Shown: positions 33,703-43,100 of the stretch, piece by piece | How positions within the stretch are numbered: position 1 is the first letter of the stretch | Layout of the letters: each line of letters begins with the position of its first letter | The notes under the pieces: generated by a model | The model's input: the letters and a program-made list of their open reading frames with translations, nothing else | Databases searched by the model: none | Told to the model about the DNA's origin: nothing | Assembly (NCBI RefSeq): GCF_014203665.1 | Contig: NZ_JACHJN010000012.1 | Span: forward strand, 124,001 to 188,000 | Direction: 5' to 3' | DNA length: 64,000 nt | From: Saccharothrix tamanrassetensis | GTDB taxonomy: Bacteria; Actinomycetota; Actinomycetes; Mycobacteriales; Pseudonocardiaceae | Translations under genes and position numbers: made by a program

Positions 33703-34117
33703 GTCCTCCCGAGCGAGCTGGCACGGCCCGGCGTCCACCGGGAGCGGGACGCTCGACCTCGGCAGGCGAGGCGCGTCCTTGCCGTTCAGCCTGCGCAGCC
33801 GGGTCGGCGAGGAACCCGCGACCAACCCCGAGGAGCTGCTCGGCTCCGCGCTGGCCGGGTGCTTCTCGATGTCGCTGGCCAACTTGGCCGAGGAGAACGG
33901 CACCCCGGTCGAGTCGGTCGACGCGGTCGCCGTCGTCCACCTGGTGCAGACGGCGGAGGGCTTCCGCATCCCCACGGTCGAGCTGTCCTGCGTGGTCCGC
34001 GCGCCGGGGGTGGCGGAGGACAAGGTGCGCGAGATGGCGGAACACGCCGAGCGCACCTGCCCGGTCCGGCTCCTCTACGCCGCCGACGTCACCCTGAGAG
34101 TCGAGGTCGAATCGTGA
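33686..34117 (+). CDS. OsmC/Ohr-family peroxidase-like protein
   Basis: The 143-residue protein has the OsmC features: RRSSRASWHGPASTGSG, NPEELLGSALAGCFSM with Cys59, and HAERTCPVRLL with Cys125, the two redox cysteines that reduce organic hydroperoxides. GTG 33686 lies within the PLP enzyme gene (17-base overlap). In a catabolic operon it may remove peroxides formed by flavin oxygenation, or it may act as a thiol-dependent enzyme on an intermediate. Confidence 0.88.
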   Translation: MLHIRRSSRASWHGPASTGSGTLDLGRRGASLPFSLRSRVGEEPATNPEELLGSALAGCFSMSLANLAEENGTPVESVDAVAVVHLVQTAEGFRIPTVELSCVVRAPGVAEDKVREMAEHAERTCPVRLLYAADVTLRVEVES

Positions 34118-34815
34118 GCAGGGTCTTCCACTACGAGCAGGTCAGACCGTCCTGTATGGACGGTGACACGATCGACGTCCGCGAGACCCACCGGGACGAC
34201 GTGACCGGACTGCGGCAGGCGGTCTACCACGTGCGCGCCGGTCGTTCGAGGCCGCGTTCACCGGGTGCCGGGCGTCTGGAGACCCTGTTCGTGCTCTCCG
34301 GCGACGGGACGCTGCACGTCAACGGGGAAAGCCATCCGCTGCGCGCGGAACTCGCGGTGCTCGTCGTCGGGGAGGACGCCTACGAGATCACGACCGACAG
34401 CGAGGTCGTGCTCGTGTCGGTTTCGGCGCGACAGCAGCCCGACGTGGTCTGCGGCGACTACCGCCCGTGGATCGACCTGGCCGATCAGGTCAAGCAGGAC
34501 GCGGTGAGCGATCGGGAGTACCAGACGCTGTTCGACCCCGGGACCGGGTGTTCCGGCGTGACCCAGTTCGTGGGGTACATCCCGGCGATCCGCACTCCCA
34601 TGCACTACCACCCCTACAGCGAGATGGTGTTCGTGTTGTCCGGCACCGGTCAGGTCGAGATCGAGGGCTCGACGTCCACGATCGGCGCCGGCTCGTGCTT
34701 CTACCTCCCGGCGGGCGTCCACCACCTGGTGGAGAACCTCGGCGGCGAAGGCTTCCTCCGGCTGCTCGGGGTGTTCGTGCCCGCGGGCAGCCCGTCGGAG
34801 AACAGCCCGGTGTGA
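34114..34815 (+). CDS. Bicupin protein
   Basis: The 233-residue protein carries two cupin barrels. The C-terminal one has a complete metal site: MHYHPYSEMVFVLSG (His-x-His-x4-Glu) and CFYLPAGVHHLVENLG. The N-terminal one (LFVLSGDGTLHVNG) has lost these ligands. GTG 34114 overlaps the OsmC gene by four bases. Similar proteins are dioxygenases, isomerases or sensors; position favours an enzyme of the pathway. Confidence 0.85.
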   Translation: MSRVFHYEQVRPSCMDGDTIDVRETHRDDVTGLRQAVYHVRAGRSRPRSPGAGRLETLFVLSGDGTLHVNGESHPLRAELAVLVVGEDAYEITTDSEVVLVSVSARQQPDVVCGDYRPWIDLADQVKQDAVSDREYQTLFDPGTGCSGVTQFVGYIPAIRTPMHYHPYSEMVFVLSGTGQVEIEGSTSTIGAGSCFYLPAGVHHLVENLGGEGFLRLLGVFVPAGSPSENSPV

Positions 34816-34930
34816 CGTGTCGCGCGGCGAAAGGCCAAGTACCCTCGCGTCGAGCGGTCCACCGACGCCCTGACCAGGACCGCCACCGGCCAGGTCCGGC
34901 GGTTCAAGCTCCGTGAGATGGGAGAGGTTG

Positions 34931-35692
34931 ATGTCGATTCTGTCCGACCTGCTCGGCGCGCTCGGCTCGGGACGCGTCGAGGTCGTCGACCTGACCGCCC
35001 CGCTGCACCCGGGCACCCCGCTGCTGCAACTGCCGGAACCGTTCGCGAACACGATCCCGTTCCGGTTGGAGGAGATCAGCCGCTACGACGACCGCGGGCC
35101 GGGCTGGTACTGGAACGACATCCACACCGGGGAACACACCGGCACCCACTTCGACGCGCCGGTGCACTGGGCGACCGGCCGGGACGGTGAGGACGTCTCC
35201 CAGGTCGCCCCCGCGAAGCTCCTCGCGCCCGCCGCGGTGCTGGACTTCGCCGGGCACGCCGCGCAGGACCCGGACTTCCTGCTGGAGATCGCGCACGTGA
35301 AGCAGTGGCAGGAGGAGCACGGCCCGCTGCCGGACGGCGGCTGGCTGCTGTACCGGACCGGGTGGGACGCGCGGGGCGAGAGCCAGGCGGAGTTCCTCAA
35401 CGGCGGCCACAGCCCCGGCATCTCCGTGGAGTGCGCCCGCTGGCTCGCCGAGGAGACCCCGGTCGTCGGCGTCGGCGTGGAGACCGTGGGCACGGACGCG
35501 GGCGCCGCGCACTCGTTCGAGCCCGCTTTCCCCTGCCACTCCTACCTACTGGGTGCGGGGAAGTACGGCCTGACGCAGTTGCGCAACCTCGCGGTCCTGC
35601 CGCCGACCGGCGCCGTGGTGCTCGCCGCGCCGCTGCCGATCGTCGGTGGTTCGGGCAGCCCGACGCGGGTGCTGGCACTGGTCGAGCGATGA
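34931..35692 (+). CDS. Cyclase-family metal-dependent hydrolase (kynurenine formamidase/isatin hydrolase-like)
   Basis: The 253-residue protein has the family signature HTGTHFDAPVHW (His69, His73, Asp75, His79), which binds Mn or Zn in kynurenine formamidase (KynB) and isatin hydrolase, plus VVGVGVETVGTDAGAAHSFEPAFPCH. ATG 34931 lies behind GGAGAGG. It follows the bicupin after 115 bases and overlaps the ThDP enzyme start by four. It probably opens an amide, imide or lactone ring; the substrate is unknown. Confidence 0.88.
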   Translation: MSILSDLLGALGSGRVEVVDLTAPLHPGTPLLQLPEPFANTIPFRLEEISRYDDRGPGWYWNDIHTGEHTGTHFDAPVHWATGRDGEDVSQVAPAKLLAPAAVLDFAGHAAQDPDFLLEIAHVKQWQEEHGPLPDGGWLLYRTGWDARGESQAEFLNGGHSPGISVECARWLAEETPVVGVGVETVGTDAGAAHSFEPAFPCHSYLLGAGKYGLTQLRNLAVLPPTGAVVLAAPLPIVGGSGSPTRVLALVER

Positions 35693-37305
35693 CGGTCGCG
35701 GACGCAGTCGGCCGCGCGCTGGCCGAACTCGGTGCCGACCACGTCTTCGGCGTGGTCGGCAGCGGGAACTTCCACGTCACCAACGCCTTGATCGCCGGGG
35801 GAGCGCGGTACGTCGCCGCCCGGCACGAAGGCGGTGCGGCCACGATGGCGGACGCCTACGCGCGCACCAGCGGCAAGCTCGGGGTGTTGTCGGTGCACCA
35901 GGGCTGCGGGCTCACGAACGCGATGACCGGCATCGCCGAGGCCGCCAAGAGCCGGACGCCCATGGTCGTGCTCGCCGCCGAGGTCACGTCACCCCGTTCG
36001 AACTTCTTCGTCGACCAGACCGCGCTGGCCACGTCCGTCGGCGCGGTCGCCGAGCGCGTCACCTCCGCCTCGTCCGCTGTGGACACCGTCGTGCGAGCGG
36101 TTCGGCGTGCCACGCACGAACGTCGTACCGTCGTGCTCAACCTGCCGCTCGACCTCCAGGCCGAACCCGCGCCGGTCGGCTCGGTCGAGCCCGTGCCGCC
36201 GTACTCCCCGCCCGCACCGGACCCCTCCGCCGTCGAAGCGCTCGCGGCAGCCATCACCAAGGCGCGCCGGCCGGTGTTCGTCGCCGGCCGGGGTGCCCGC
36301 CACGCCCGGGCCGAGCTGGAACGCCTCGCCGAGAGGTGCGGTGCGCTGCTGGCGACGTCGGCGGTGGCCAACGGGCTGTTCGCCGGGAACCCGTGGTCCC
36401 TCGGGATCTCCGGCGGCTTCGCCAACCCGCTCGCCGTCGAGCTGATCAGCGGCGCGGACCTGGTGGTCGGCTGGGGTTGCGCGCTGAACACGTGGACCAC
36501 CCGGCACGGCACCCTGATCGGGTCCGCCGCCGGTGTCGCGCAGGTCGACCTGGACGCGGACGCCCTCGGCGCGCACCGCCCCGTCGACCTGGGCGTCGTC
36601 GGCGACGTCCGGGCCGTCGCCGCTGCCCTGCGGGTCGGGGCAGCACCGGGCTACCGCTCGCCCGGACTGGCCTCGCGGATCGCGCGTTCCGGCCGCTGGC
36701 GGGACGTCCCGTTCACCGACGAGTCCGAAGTGGACAGGATCGACCCCCGCGCGCTGTCCACCCGGCTGGACGACCTGCTGCCGGCCGAACGGGTGATCGG
36801 CGTGGACTCGGGCAACTTCATGGGCTACCCGAGCGCGTACCTCTCGGTGCCCGACGAACGCGGGTTCTGCTTCACCCAGGCGTTCCAGTCGATCGGCCTG
36901 GGGCTGGCCACCGCCATCGGCGCGGCACTGGCCCGACCGGACCGGCTGCCGGTCGCGGCGCTCGGCGACGGCGGAGGCCTGATGGGCATCGCCGAACTGG
37001 AGACCGTGGTCCGGCTCGGCCTGCCGATGGTCGTCGTGGTCTACAACGACAGCGGCTACGGTGCCGAGATCCACCACTTCGGCCCCGCCGGGCACTCGCT
37101 GGACACCGTGCGGTTCGCCGACACCGACCTCGCCGCCATCGGACGCGGATTCGGCTGCACCGCACTGACCGTGCGCCGTCGCGACGACCTCGTCGGCGTG
37201 ACCCGGTGGCTCGACGGCCCGCGCGACACCCCGCTGCTGATCGATGCCAAGGTCACCACTCGTCGTGCGTCGTGGTGGCTGGAGGAGGCCTTTCGCGGCC
37301 ACTGA
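35689..37305 (+). CDS. ThDP-dependent decarboxylase/synthase (acetolactate synthase-like)
   Basis: The 538-residue protein has the three-domain ThDP fold: catalytic Glu47 in AARHEGGAATMADAYART, a central domain, and the ThDP motif GDGGGLMGIAELE ending in VVYNDSGYG near 440-470. ATG 35689 overlaps the cyclase stop. Relatives decarboxylate 2-oxoacids (benzoylformate, sulfopyruvate) or make acetolactate. It is the last gene of the operon and could process a 2-oxoacid produced by the cyclase or PLP enzyme. About 287 bases without a recognisable gene follow. Confidence 0.88.
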   Translation: MTVADAVGRALAELGADHVFGVVGSGNFHVTNALIAGGARYVAARHEGGAATMADAYARTSGKLGVLSVHQGCGLTNAMTGIAEAAKSRTPMVVLAAEVTSPRSNFFVDQTALATSVGAVAERVTSASSAVDTVVRAVRRATHERRTVVLNLPLDLQAEPAPVGSVEPVPPYSPPAPDPSAVEALAAAITKARRPVFVAGRGARHARAELERLAERCGALLATSAVANGLFAGNPWSLGISGGFANPLAVELISGADLVVGWGCALNTWTTRHGTLIGSAAGVAQVDLDADALGAHRPVDLGVVGDVRAVAAALRVGAAPGYRSPGLASRIARSGRWRDVPFTDESEVDRIDPRALSTRLDDLLPAERVIGVDSGNFMGYPSAYLSVPDERGFCFTQAFQSIGLGLATAIGAALARPDRLPVAALGDGGGLMGIAELETVVRLGLPMVVVVYNDSGYGAEIHHFGPAGHSLDTVRFADTDLAAIGRGFGCTALTVRRRDDLVGVTRWLDGPRDTPLLIDAKVTTRRASWWLEEAFRGH

Positions 37306-37592
37306 CGACACCCGGTGGTCGGGCAACGAGGACGACGTCGACCATCCGCGGAGTTGCCGCTGTTGCGCTCCGGTCAGCTTCTTCGGTCAGGACACGAGGC
37401 TATTTCGCGAATCCCTGGGTCGGACGAGCCGCATTTGCCGGAAGTCCGTGGAAGTCGCTTTTTCTACTCGACCGGGAATGAATGCCGAGGGTGGCTCGAT
37501 TACCGGGCCGACGGCCGGGTGTTCACCTCAGCGGTGATATCGCCTGAACTACGATGGGCGGCCGATCACGGTTCGGCTGTTGGAGGACACCG

Positions 37593-38360
37593 GTGGTGGA
37601 CGACCGCTTACCCATGCGATCAGCTCGCAGCACTGCGCCGGTCCGGCGCGACCAGCAGCGATCACCGGCGCGGCAGGCGGGTTCCGGGCCGATACACGCC
37701 GCGGGGAGCCTCGGCTTCACCGAATCCGTCGGCACCCGCGAGGAGGTCTGGGACCGGCTCGGCGTCAAGATCCGGGAACGGGTGAACGCGCGGATCGGCC
37801 AACTCGTGGAGTGGTGGGCGTCCGACACGAGTGGTCGCAACGCGGCCGTCGTGCTCGGCACCAAGGCGTTCGTCACGGTGGAGCCGACGATCAACGCGGC
37901 CGGTGGTCCGGCGCACGAGATCCGCGCGCTGCGGCTCGACGAGTCGACGTTCCGCCGAGCGTCGGTCATCGAGACGGTCGCGAAGGCAACCGCCGCGCCG
38001 TCGTCCGCGGACAACCGGGTCGCGCCGGGCAGCCGTCCGGGTGCGCCGGTTCCGACGTCGACCAGCCGGCTCGGTGAAGCCATGAGCGGGTTCCTCGGCA
38101 ACCTGCCCGCTCGTGCCCAACAGCTCTTGCAGGAACCCTTCGTCGACGACCACGACGACTTGTGGCACGACTACTACTACTTCCGGCCGGGGTCCGCCGG
38201 TTCCCTGGGTGGAACCGCGTTGCACGTCTGGTGCTACCTGGCCGACAAGCGGTACGTCACGTTCGCCGCCGGTGTGGGGCACGGCTACCGGCAGGGCTCC
38301 GGGCCCAGCTCGTGGGAACTGACCTGCTGGCGGGCCGAGGTGCTGAGGAACCCGCGGTGA
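37593..38360 (+). CDS. Hypothetical protein, 255 residues, paired with a J-domain protein
   Basis: GTG 37593 (or 37596) follows TTGGAGGACACC. I do not recognise the family. The middle part has EVWDRLGVKIRERVNARIGQ, a helix-rich segment, then a Ser/Pro-rich linker; the C-terminal part has many aromatics (DDLWHDYYYFRPGSAG, LHVWCYLADKRYVTFAAGVG). No signal peptide or membrane helix is seen. Its stop overlaps the GTG of the J-domain gene, so the two are co-translated and may work together. Confidence 0.7.
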   Translation: MVDDRLPMRSARSTAPVRRDQQRSPARQAGSGPIHAAGSLGFTESVGTREEVWDRLGVKIRERVNARIGQLVEWWASDTSGRNAAVVLGTKAFVTVEPTINAAGGPAHEIRALRLDESTFRRASVIETVAKATAAPSSADNRVAPGSRPGAPVPTSTSRLGEAMSGFLGNLPARAQQLLQEPFVDDHDDLWHDYYYFRPGSAGSLGGTALHVWCYLADKRYVTFAAGVGHGYRQGSGPSSWELTCWRAEVLRNPR

Positions 38361-39085
38361 GCGGTCCGGCACCACGGGACCTCGACGGGCACGATCCGTA
38401 CGAGTTGCTGGGAATTCCTCGCACAGCCACCCGAGCCGAGATCGTCGCCGCACACCGTCGGCAGATCCGACTGGTCCACCCCGACCGCCCCGGCGGCGAC
38501 GAGTACGAGACGAAGCTGCTGCACATCGCCAAGGCGGTGCTGCTGGATCCTCGCCACCGCGCCGACTTAGACGCAGCCCGTTCGCGCCCGGACGACGAAG
38601 GTCCGCCCGGTGGGTGGGAGGACGAGAGCCCGGTCGATTTCGACCCGTCGTCCAACTCGGCGGAAGCGGCGGAAGCGGCCGGATCGATCTGGGAGAGCGA
38701 GGAGGTCATCGCCGGAGTCGGCCCGTCGCCGGATGCCGATGCCTCGCCGCCACAGAGCACCACCGGGTACTGGCAGCAGACCTACGCACCTCCGCCACAG
38801 CCGACCTATGTGCCTCCGCCGACCTACGCGCCTCCGCCGCCGATGTGGCAGCCCGCAGCGGTCCCGGTCCAGCCCAGCGTCTCCGCGATACCGATCGTGG
38901 CGCTGGTCGTGTCCCTCGCGTGCTGTTTCTCTCCGTTGGGCCTCGTACTAGGGGTGATCGGCCTGTCGAACCCGAAAGGCCGCTACGACCGCCCGTTCTC
39001 GGTCGCCGCGATCGTGCTGGGGTCGGTGTCGATGCTGTTCATGCTGCTCTGGGTCTTCTCTTCGGCGTTCACGGGCAGGCCGTAG
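38357..39085 (+). CDS. J-domain membrane protein
   Basis: The 242-residue protein starts with a J domain (DPYELLGIPRTATRAEIVAA, HPD in IRLVHPDRPGG near residue 38) that would stimulate a DnaK ATPase. A Pro/Tyr/Gln-rich linker with PTYVPPPTYAPPPP follows, then two hydrophobic helices near 175-200 and 215-235 with SNPKGRYDRPFS between them, a DUF4190-like hairpin. It is a membrane-anchored co-chaperone, not a full DnaJ. It overlaps the preceding hypothetical gene by four bases. Confidence 0.85.
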   Translation: MSGPAPRDLDGHDPYELLGIPRTATRAEIVAAHRRQIRLVHPDRPGGDEYETKLLHIAKAVLLDPRHRADLDAARSRPDDEGPPGGWEDESPVDFDPSSNSAEAAEAAGSIWESEEVIAGVGPSPDADASPPQSTTGYWQQTYAPPPQPTYVPPPTYAPPPPMWQPAAVPVQPSVSAIPIVALVVSLACCFSPLGLVLGVIGLSNPKGRYDRPFSVAAIVLGSVSMLFMLLWVFSSAFTGRP

Positions 39086-39245
39086 CCGGTCCACGCGTCG
39101 CCTCCCGGCCGACCGCACCCCCGAAGGCCATCTTCATGCACTGTTGTCGTGCCGACGTCCTGCGCCACACTGGTCGGTACCTCGCCGCCGTACATCTCCA
39201 CTCACGTGCGTGTTCGCCCGTGAGACCCTGCGAAGGAGACCTGCG

Positions 39246-41009
39246 ATGGCACCACCCTTCGGCGCGCTCCGGATCCGCGCGCGCCGCCGTCCCCTGAAGT
39301 CCCTGTTCGGGCTCGGTGTGGTCGTCCTGCTGACCGCCACGGGCGCGCCGGACGCGTTCGCCGCACCACCCTCGGCCGCAGCGGTCGTGGAGCAGCGCGT
39401 CTACGTCGAGTCGACGGTCGACAGCGACCACGACGGTCGCCCCGACCGCATCGCGCTCGACATCGCCCGCCCGTCCGGGACGGGTCGCTACCCGGTGGTC
39501 TTCGAGCACAGCCCTTACCGGACGGGCATCGGCACGGTCCCCATGCACCCGGTGAACGTCGACCGGTTACCGCAGGAAGGGCTGTTCGGAACGACGTCGA
39601 ACGGCCGGCCGGACGGCACCGTGCGCACGGCGTCGCCGAACCTGGCGGGCTGGCTCGACGACTACTTCGTGCCGCGCGGCTACGCCGTCGTCCTGGGGCA
39701 CAGCATCGGCACCGGCGCGTCCGAAGGCTGCCCCACCAGCGGTGACCAGCAGGAGGCGTTGGCGGGCAAGGCGGTCGTGGACTGGCTCAACGGCCGTGCC
39801 CGCGGCGTCGACAGCGCCGGCCGCGCGGTCACCGCGTCGTGGAGCGACGGCAACGTCGGCATGACCGGCATCTCCTACAACGGCGCCCTGCCGAACATGG
39901 TCGCCACCACCGGCGTCCCGGGGCTGAGGACCATCGTGCCCATCGCCGCTCCGTCGAACTGGTACGACTACTACCGCGCCAACGGCCTGGTCGTCGCACC
40001 GGGCGGTTACCAGGGTGAGGACGCCGACGTGCTGGCCAAGGCCGTCGTCACCCGAACCGGCTGCGCGGACGAGATCGCCACGCTGACCCGGAGCCAGGAC
40101 CGCGTCACCGGCGACTACAACGCGTTCTGGGACGAGCGCAACTACACCCGGCAGGCCGGTCAGGTGAAGGCGAGCGTCTTCGTCATGCACGGCCAGTCGG
40201 ACTGGAACGTCAAGGGGACGCACTACTCCCAGTGGTGGGAAGCGTTGCGCCGCAACAACGTCCCGCGCAAGATCTGGCTGCACCGCGGTGGCCACAGCGC
40301 GCCGGCCCGCTCGGACTACCAGTCCACGCTGCTGCGCTGGTTCGACTACTGGCTCAAGGGCACCGACAACGGCATCATGCGCGAGCCGACCGCCGAGGTC
40401 GAGCACACCGACGGGTGGCGCAAGCTCGCCGACTGGCCGGACCCCGCCGGCGGGCCCACGACGCTGCACCTCACGACGACCTCCGCCACCGCACCCGGAC
40501 GGCTCGCCCCGTCGGCCGCACCCGGTGTGGCGCAGTCGTTCGACGACCAGGGCCGGACGCGGGCCGCGGCGCAACTCGTCGCCCGGCCCGACGCCGCCGA
40601 CCCGAACCGGCTGGTCTACCGCTCGGACCCGCTGACCACGGCGTCCCGCCTGTCCGGCATCACCACCGTGTCCCTGCGGATGGCGGTGGAGAACCGGGAC
40701 GACGCCAACGTGACCGCGCTGCTGGTCGACTACGGCCCGGTCGGCAGCACCGCCGCGCCCGTGATCGTGACCCGGGGCTGGATCGACCCGCAGAACCGCG
40801 ACTCGATCGGCACCGGGGGCAAGGTGGTGCGCGGACAGGAGTACGACCTGCGCTTCCCCATGGAGCCCAGGGACTACGTGTTCGCGGCGGGCCGTCGGAT
40901 CGGGCTGGTGGTCGTCTCCACCGACTACGACTACACACTCCGGCCGTCGGGCGGCACCAGGCTGCGCCTGGCCCCCGGCAGTTCCGTGACGGTGCCGCTG
41001 GCCACCTGA
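39246..41009 (+). CDS. Secreted Xaa-Pro dipeptidyl-peptidase (S15/CocE-NonD family)
   Basis: The 587-residue protein has a long signal peptide ending in AFA near residue 39. The S15 fold is shown by ALDIARP-type strands, FVPRGYAVVLGHSIGTGASEG, nucleophile Ser210 in GMTGISYNG, an acid in VMHGQSDWNVK near 350 and His in HRGGHSAP near 380. The C-terminal jelly-roll domain characteristic of the family runs to LRLAPGSSVTVPL. It cleaves X-Pro dipeptides, or esters in some relatives, outside the cell. ATG 39246 lies behind GAAGGAGACC. It is monocistronic and convergent with a SARP gene. Confidence 0.92.
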   Translation: MAPPFGALRIRARRRPLKSLFGLGVVVLLTATGAPDAFAAPPSAAAVVEQRVYVESTVDSDHDGRPDRIALDIARPSGTGRYPVVFEHSPYRTGIGTVPMHPVNVDRLPQEGLFGTTSNGRPDGTVRTASPNLAGWLDDYFVPRGYAVVLGHSIGTGASEGCPTSGDQQEALAGKAVVDWLNGRARGVDSAGRAVTASWSDGNVGMTGISYNGALPNMVATTGVPGLRTIVPIAAPSNWYDYYRANGLVVAPGGYQGEDADVLAKAVVTRTGCADEIATLTRSQDRVTGDYNAFWDERNYTRQAGQVKASVFVMHGQSDWNVKGTHYSQWWEALRRNNVPRKIWLHRGGHSAPARSDYQSTLLRWFDYWLKGTDNGIMREPTAEVEHTDGWRKLADWPDPAGGPTTLHLTTTSATAPGRLAPSAAPGVAQSFDDQGRTRAAAQLVARPDAADPNRLVYRSDPLTTASRLSGITTVSLRMAVENRDDANVTALLVDYGPVGSTAAPVIVTRGWIDPQNRDSIGTGGKVVRGQEYDLRFPMEPRDYVFAAGRRIGLVVVSTDYDYTLRPSGGTRLRLAPGSSVTVPLAT

Positions 41010-41107
41010 GCGACGGCGTGGTGCGCGGGGCAGTCGCCCTGTGCACGACGTCCACGGCCCCACCTGGGCCCGGGAACCGGCTCCGGCGGATGGATCACAT
41101 CACGGCT

Positions 41108-42895
41108 TCACACCATGCTTCCGACGCGCTCGCGGGACCGTGTCCGGCCGACGGCCGGCTCGCCGGACCCGGTCGGCAGCCCACCCGCGAGGACGCGCAC
41201 GGTTCTCGGTAGCCGGAACCACCGCTTGCCGTCGACGTCGTGTGGCTGCACCAGGCAGCGGTCGACCAGTGCGGCGAGCGCCGGTGCCACGGCGACCGGG
41301 GCGAGTGGTCCGAACCCGCACGCGGCTTCGGTGGTGGCCAGGTCGATGCCGTCGGGCAGGTCGGCGAGGCGTGCCAGCAGGCGGCGTTCGGTGTCCGGCA
41401 GGGAGCGGAACGGCCAGCCGATGGCGGCGGCAAGGGTGTGATGGCGGTGCTTCTCACCTGATCCGGTGCGGAACAGCAGGTCCAGCCCGTGATGCAGCCG
41501 CCGCGTGAGTTCGGGCAGCGGAAACGTGCGCAGCCGCGTCGCGGCCAGTTCCAGGGCCAGCGGGAGATCGTCGAGCAGGCGGCAGATCTCGGCGATGTGC
41601 TCGTGGTCGGCGGGGGACATGGTCCGCGGGTGGAGTTCTTGGCCGGCGCGCCGGCAGAACAGCGCGATCGCCGCTTGCCGGTGCAGGGGCGGCAGCCGCC
41701 AGAGGTTCTCCCCGGCCAGGCCGAGGGGCTGTCGCGAGGTGGCCAGCACGGTCAGGTTCCGGCACCGTGCGGCCAGCCTGCCCAGGAACGCGGCGGTGTG
41801 CGTGGACACGTGCTCGCAGTTGTCCGCCACCACGAGGCACCTGCGGTCGTCCAGTGCCCGCTCGACGGCCGAGAGCAGGTCCTCCGGCGGTTCGGGCGTG
41901 ACGTGGAGCAGGCAGCCGAGTGCGCCGATCGCTTCCCGCACCTCGGTCAGCACCGACATGTCCAGTACGGCGACACCGTCCGGGAAACGTCCGCGCAGTG
42001 ATCGGGCCACGTGGATCGCGAGGGTGCTCTTGCCGCCCCCGCCCAGCCCGACGACGGTGACCAACCGGTGCTCGGCGATCTGGCGGGTCAGGTCGACCCG
42101 CTCGGCTTCGCGGCCGATGAGGCGGTCGGTCTGGCACTGCCGGCCGCCCGACGTCGGTGGGGCGACGCCGATGTCGCCCAGCAGGCGCTGGTGCACGCCG
42201 CGCAGGACCGGGCCCGGCTCGGTGCCGAGTTCGTCCCGCAACCGGCTGCGCATCCGCGCGTAGCAGGCAAGGGCTTCGGCCTGGCGGCCTTCGCTGTCGA
42301 GCGCCCGCATCAGCAACGCGGCGAGTGGCTCGTTCAGCGGGTGCGCGCCGAGCATCGCGGAGGCGGAGGTCACGACGGCAGCGGATTCGCCGACCGCCAG
42401 CGCGGCGTCGGCCCAGGCGAGGCAGGCCTCGGTGCGCATGTCCTCCAGGCCCGCGCGAACGCGCTCGGCCCAGCATCCGTTCACCCCGGCCAGCGGCGTC
42501 CCGCGCCACAGCGCCAACGCCTCCCGGAAGAGGCGTTCCCGCCGCGTCCGGTCGGCGGCGGTCGCGCGCGCGGCCGAGACCAGTCGGCGGAAACGGTGCA
42601 CGTCGACCGCGTCCGGATCGACGTCCAGCAGATAACCGCCGCCGGGCGTCCGCTCGATGGTGGCGTGGCAGGCCGTCAGGGCTTGGCGTAACCGGGTCAC
42701 ATAGCTGTAGATCGACTGCCGTGCGTGCCGGGGAGCGTTGCCGTCCCACAGGTGGTCGATCAAAGTCGCGATCGGGATCGGCTGTCCGGTGTTCCACAGC
42801 AGTACCGCGAGCAGGCATTGCTGCTTCGCCGCCCCCAGATTGATCCGCCGGCCCACGTTCCGCAGTTCTACGGGCCCGAGCAAGTGAAATTCCAT
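41108..42895 (-). CDS. SARP/AfsR-type regulator with NB-ARC-like ATPase domain
   Basis: The 595-residue protein has a SARP winged helix (FHLLGPVELRNVGRRINLG, then KQQCLLAVLL), the activation domain up to about residue 240, and an ATPase with Walker A VVGLGGGGKSTLA near 290 and LDDRRCLVVADNCEH near 350. The C-terminus ends without TPR repeats. The upstream gap contains the TACAACGTTGTA palindrome (43036-43047), which also occurs as a near copy before the LacI gene. No biosynthetic genes lie nearby; target unknown. Confidence 0.9.
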   Translation of the reverse strand: MEFHLLGPVELRNVGRRINLGAAKQQCLLAVLLWNTGQPIPIATLIDHLWDGNAPRHARQSIYSYVTRLRQALTACHATIERTPGGGYLLDVDPDAVDVHRFRRLVSAARATAADRTRRERLFREALALWRGTPLAGVNGCWAERVRAGLEDMRTEACLAWADAALAVGESAAVVTSASAMLGAHPLNEPLAALLMRALDSEGRQAEALACYARMRSRLRDELGTEPGPVLRGVHQRLLGDIGVAPPTSGGRQCQTDRLIGREAERVDLTRQIAEHRLVTVVGLGGGGKSTLAIHVARSLRGRFPDGVAVLDMSVLTEVREAIGALGCLLHVTPEPPEDLLSAVERALDDRRCLVVADNCEHVSTHTAAFLGRLAARCRNLTVLATSRQPLGLAGENLWRLPPLHRQAAIALFCRRAGQELHPRTMSPADHEHIAEICRLLDDLPLALELAATRLRTFPLPELTRRLHHGLDLLFRTGSGEKHRHHTLAAAIGWPFRSLPDTERRLLARLADLPDGIDLATTEAACGFGPLAPVAVAPALAALVDRCLVQPHDVDGKRWFRLPRTVRVLAGGLPTGSGEPAVGRTRSRERVGSMV

Positions 42896-43035
42896 GTCGT
42901 TCCCCCAACGACCTCTCAGCAGCCCATCGCCCGGCTCGGGTCCGCCGCCGACAGGTCGGTCCGCCCGTCCAGCGGCGGTGAAGCATTTTCGCGTTTATCC
43001 CGGTTCCGGTTTTGTCCCACCCTCCAGGAATGTTG

Positions 43036-43063
43036 TACAACGTTGTAACCAACGTTGTAAACC
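43036..43063 (-). promoter_or_regulatory. LacI-type operator pair upstream of the SARP gene
   Basis: TACAACGTTGTA at 43036-43047 is a perfect 12-bp palindrome; a second copy sharing AACGTTGTAA lies at 43051-43060. Both sit between the LacI stop (43101) and the SARP start (42895). A one-mismatch copy, TACAACGATGTA, lies at 44159-44170 upstream of lacI. Centre CG and length fit LacI-family operators. Confidence 0.6.
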
Positions 43064-43100
43064 CCGTGGGACCAAGAATTTCTTCGATGGCTCACCCGGC

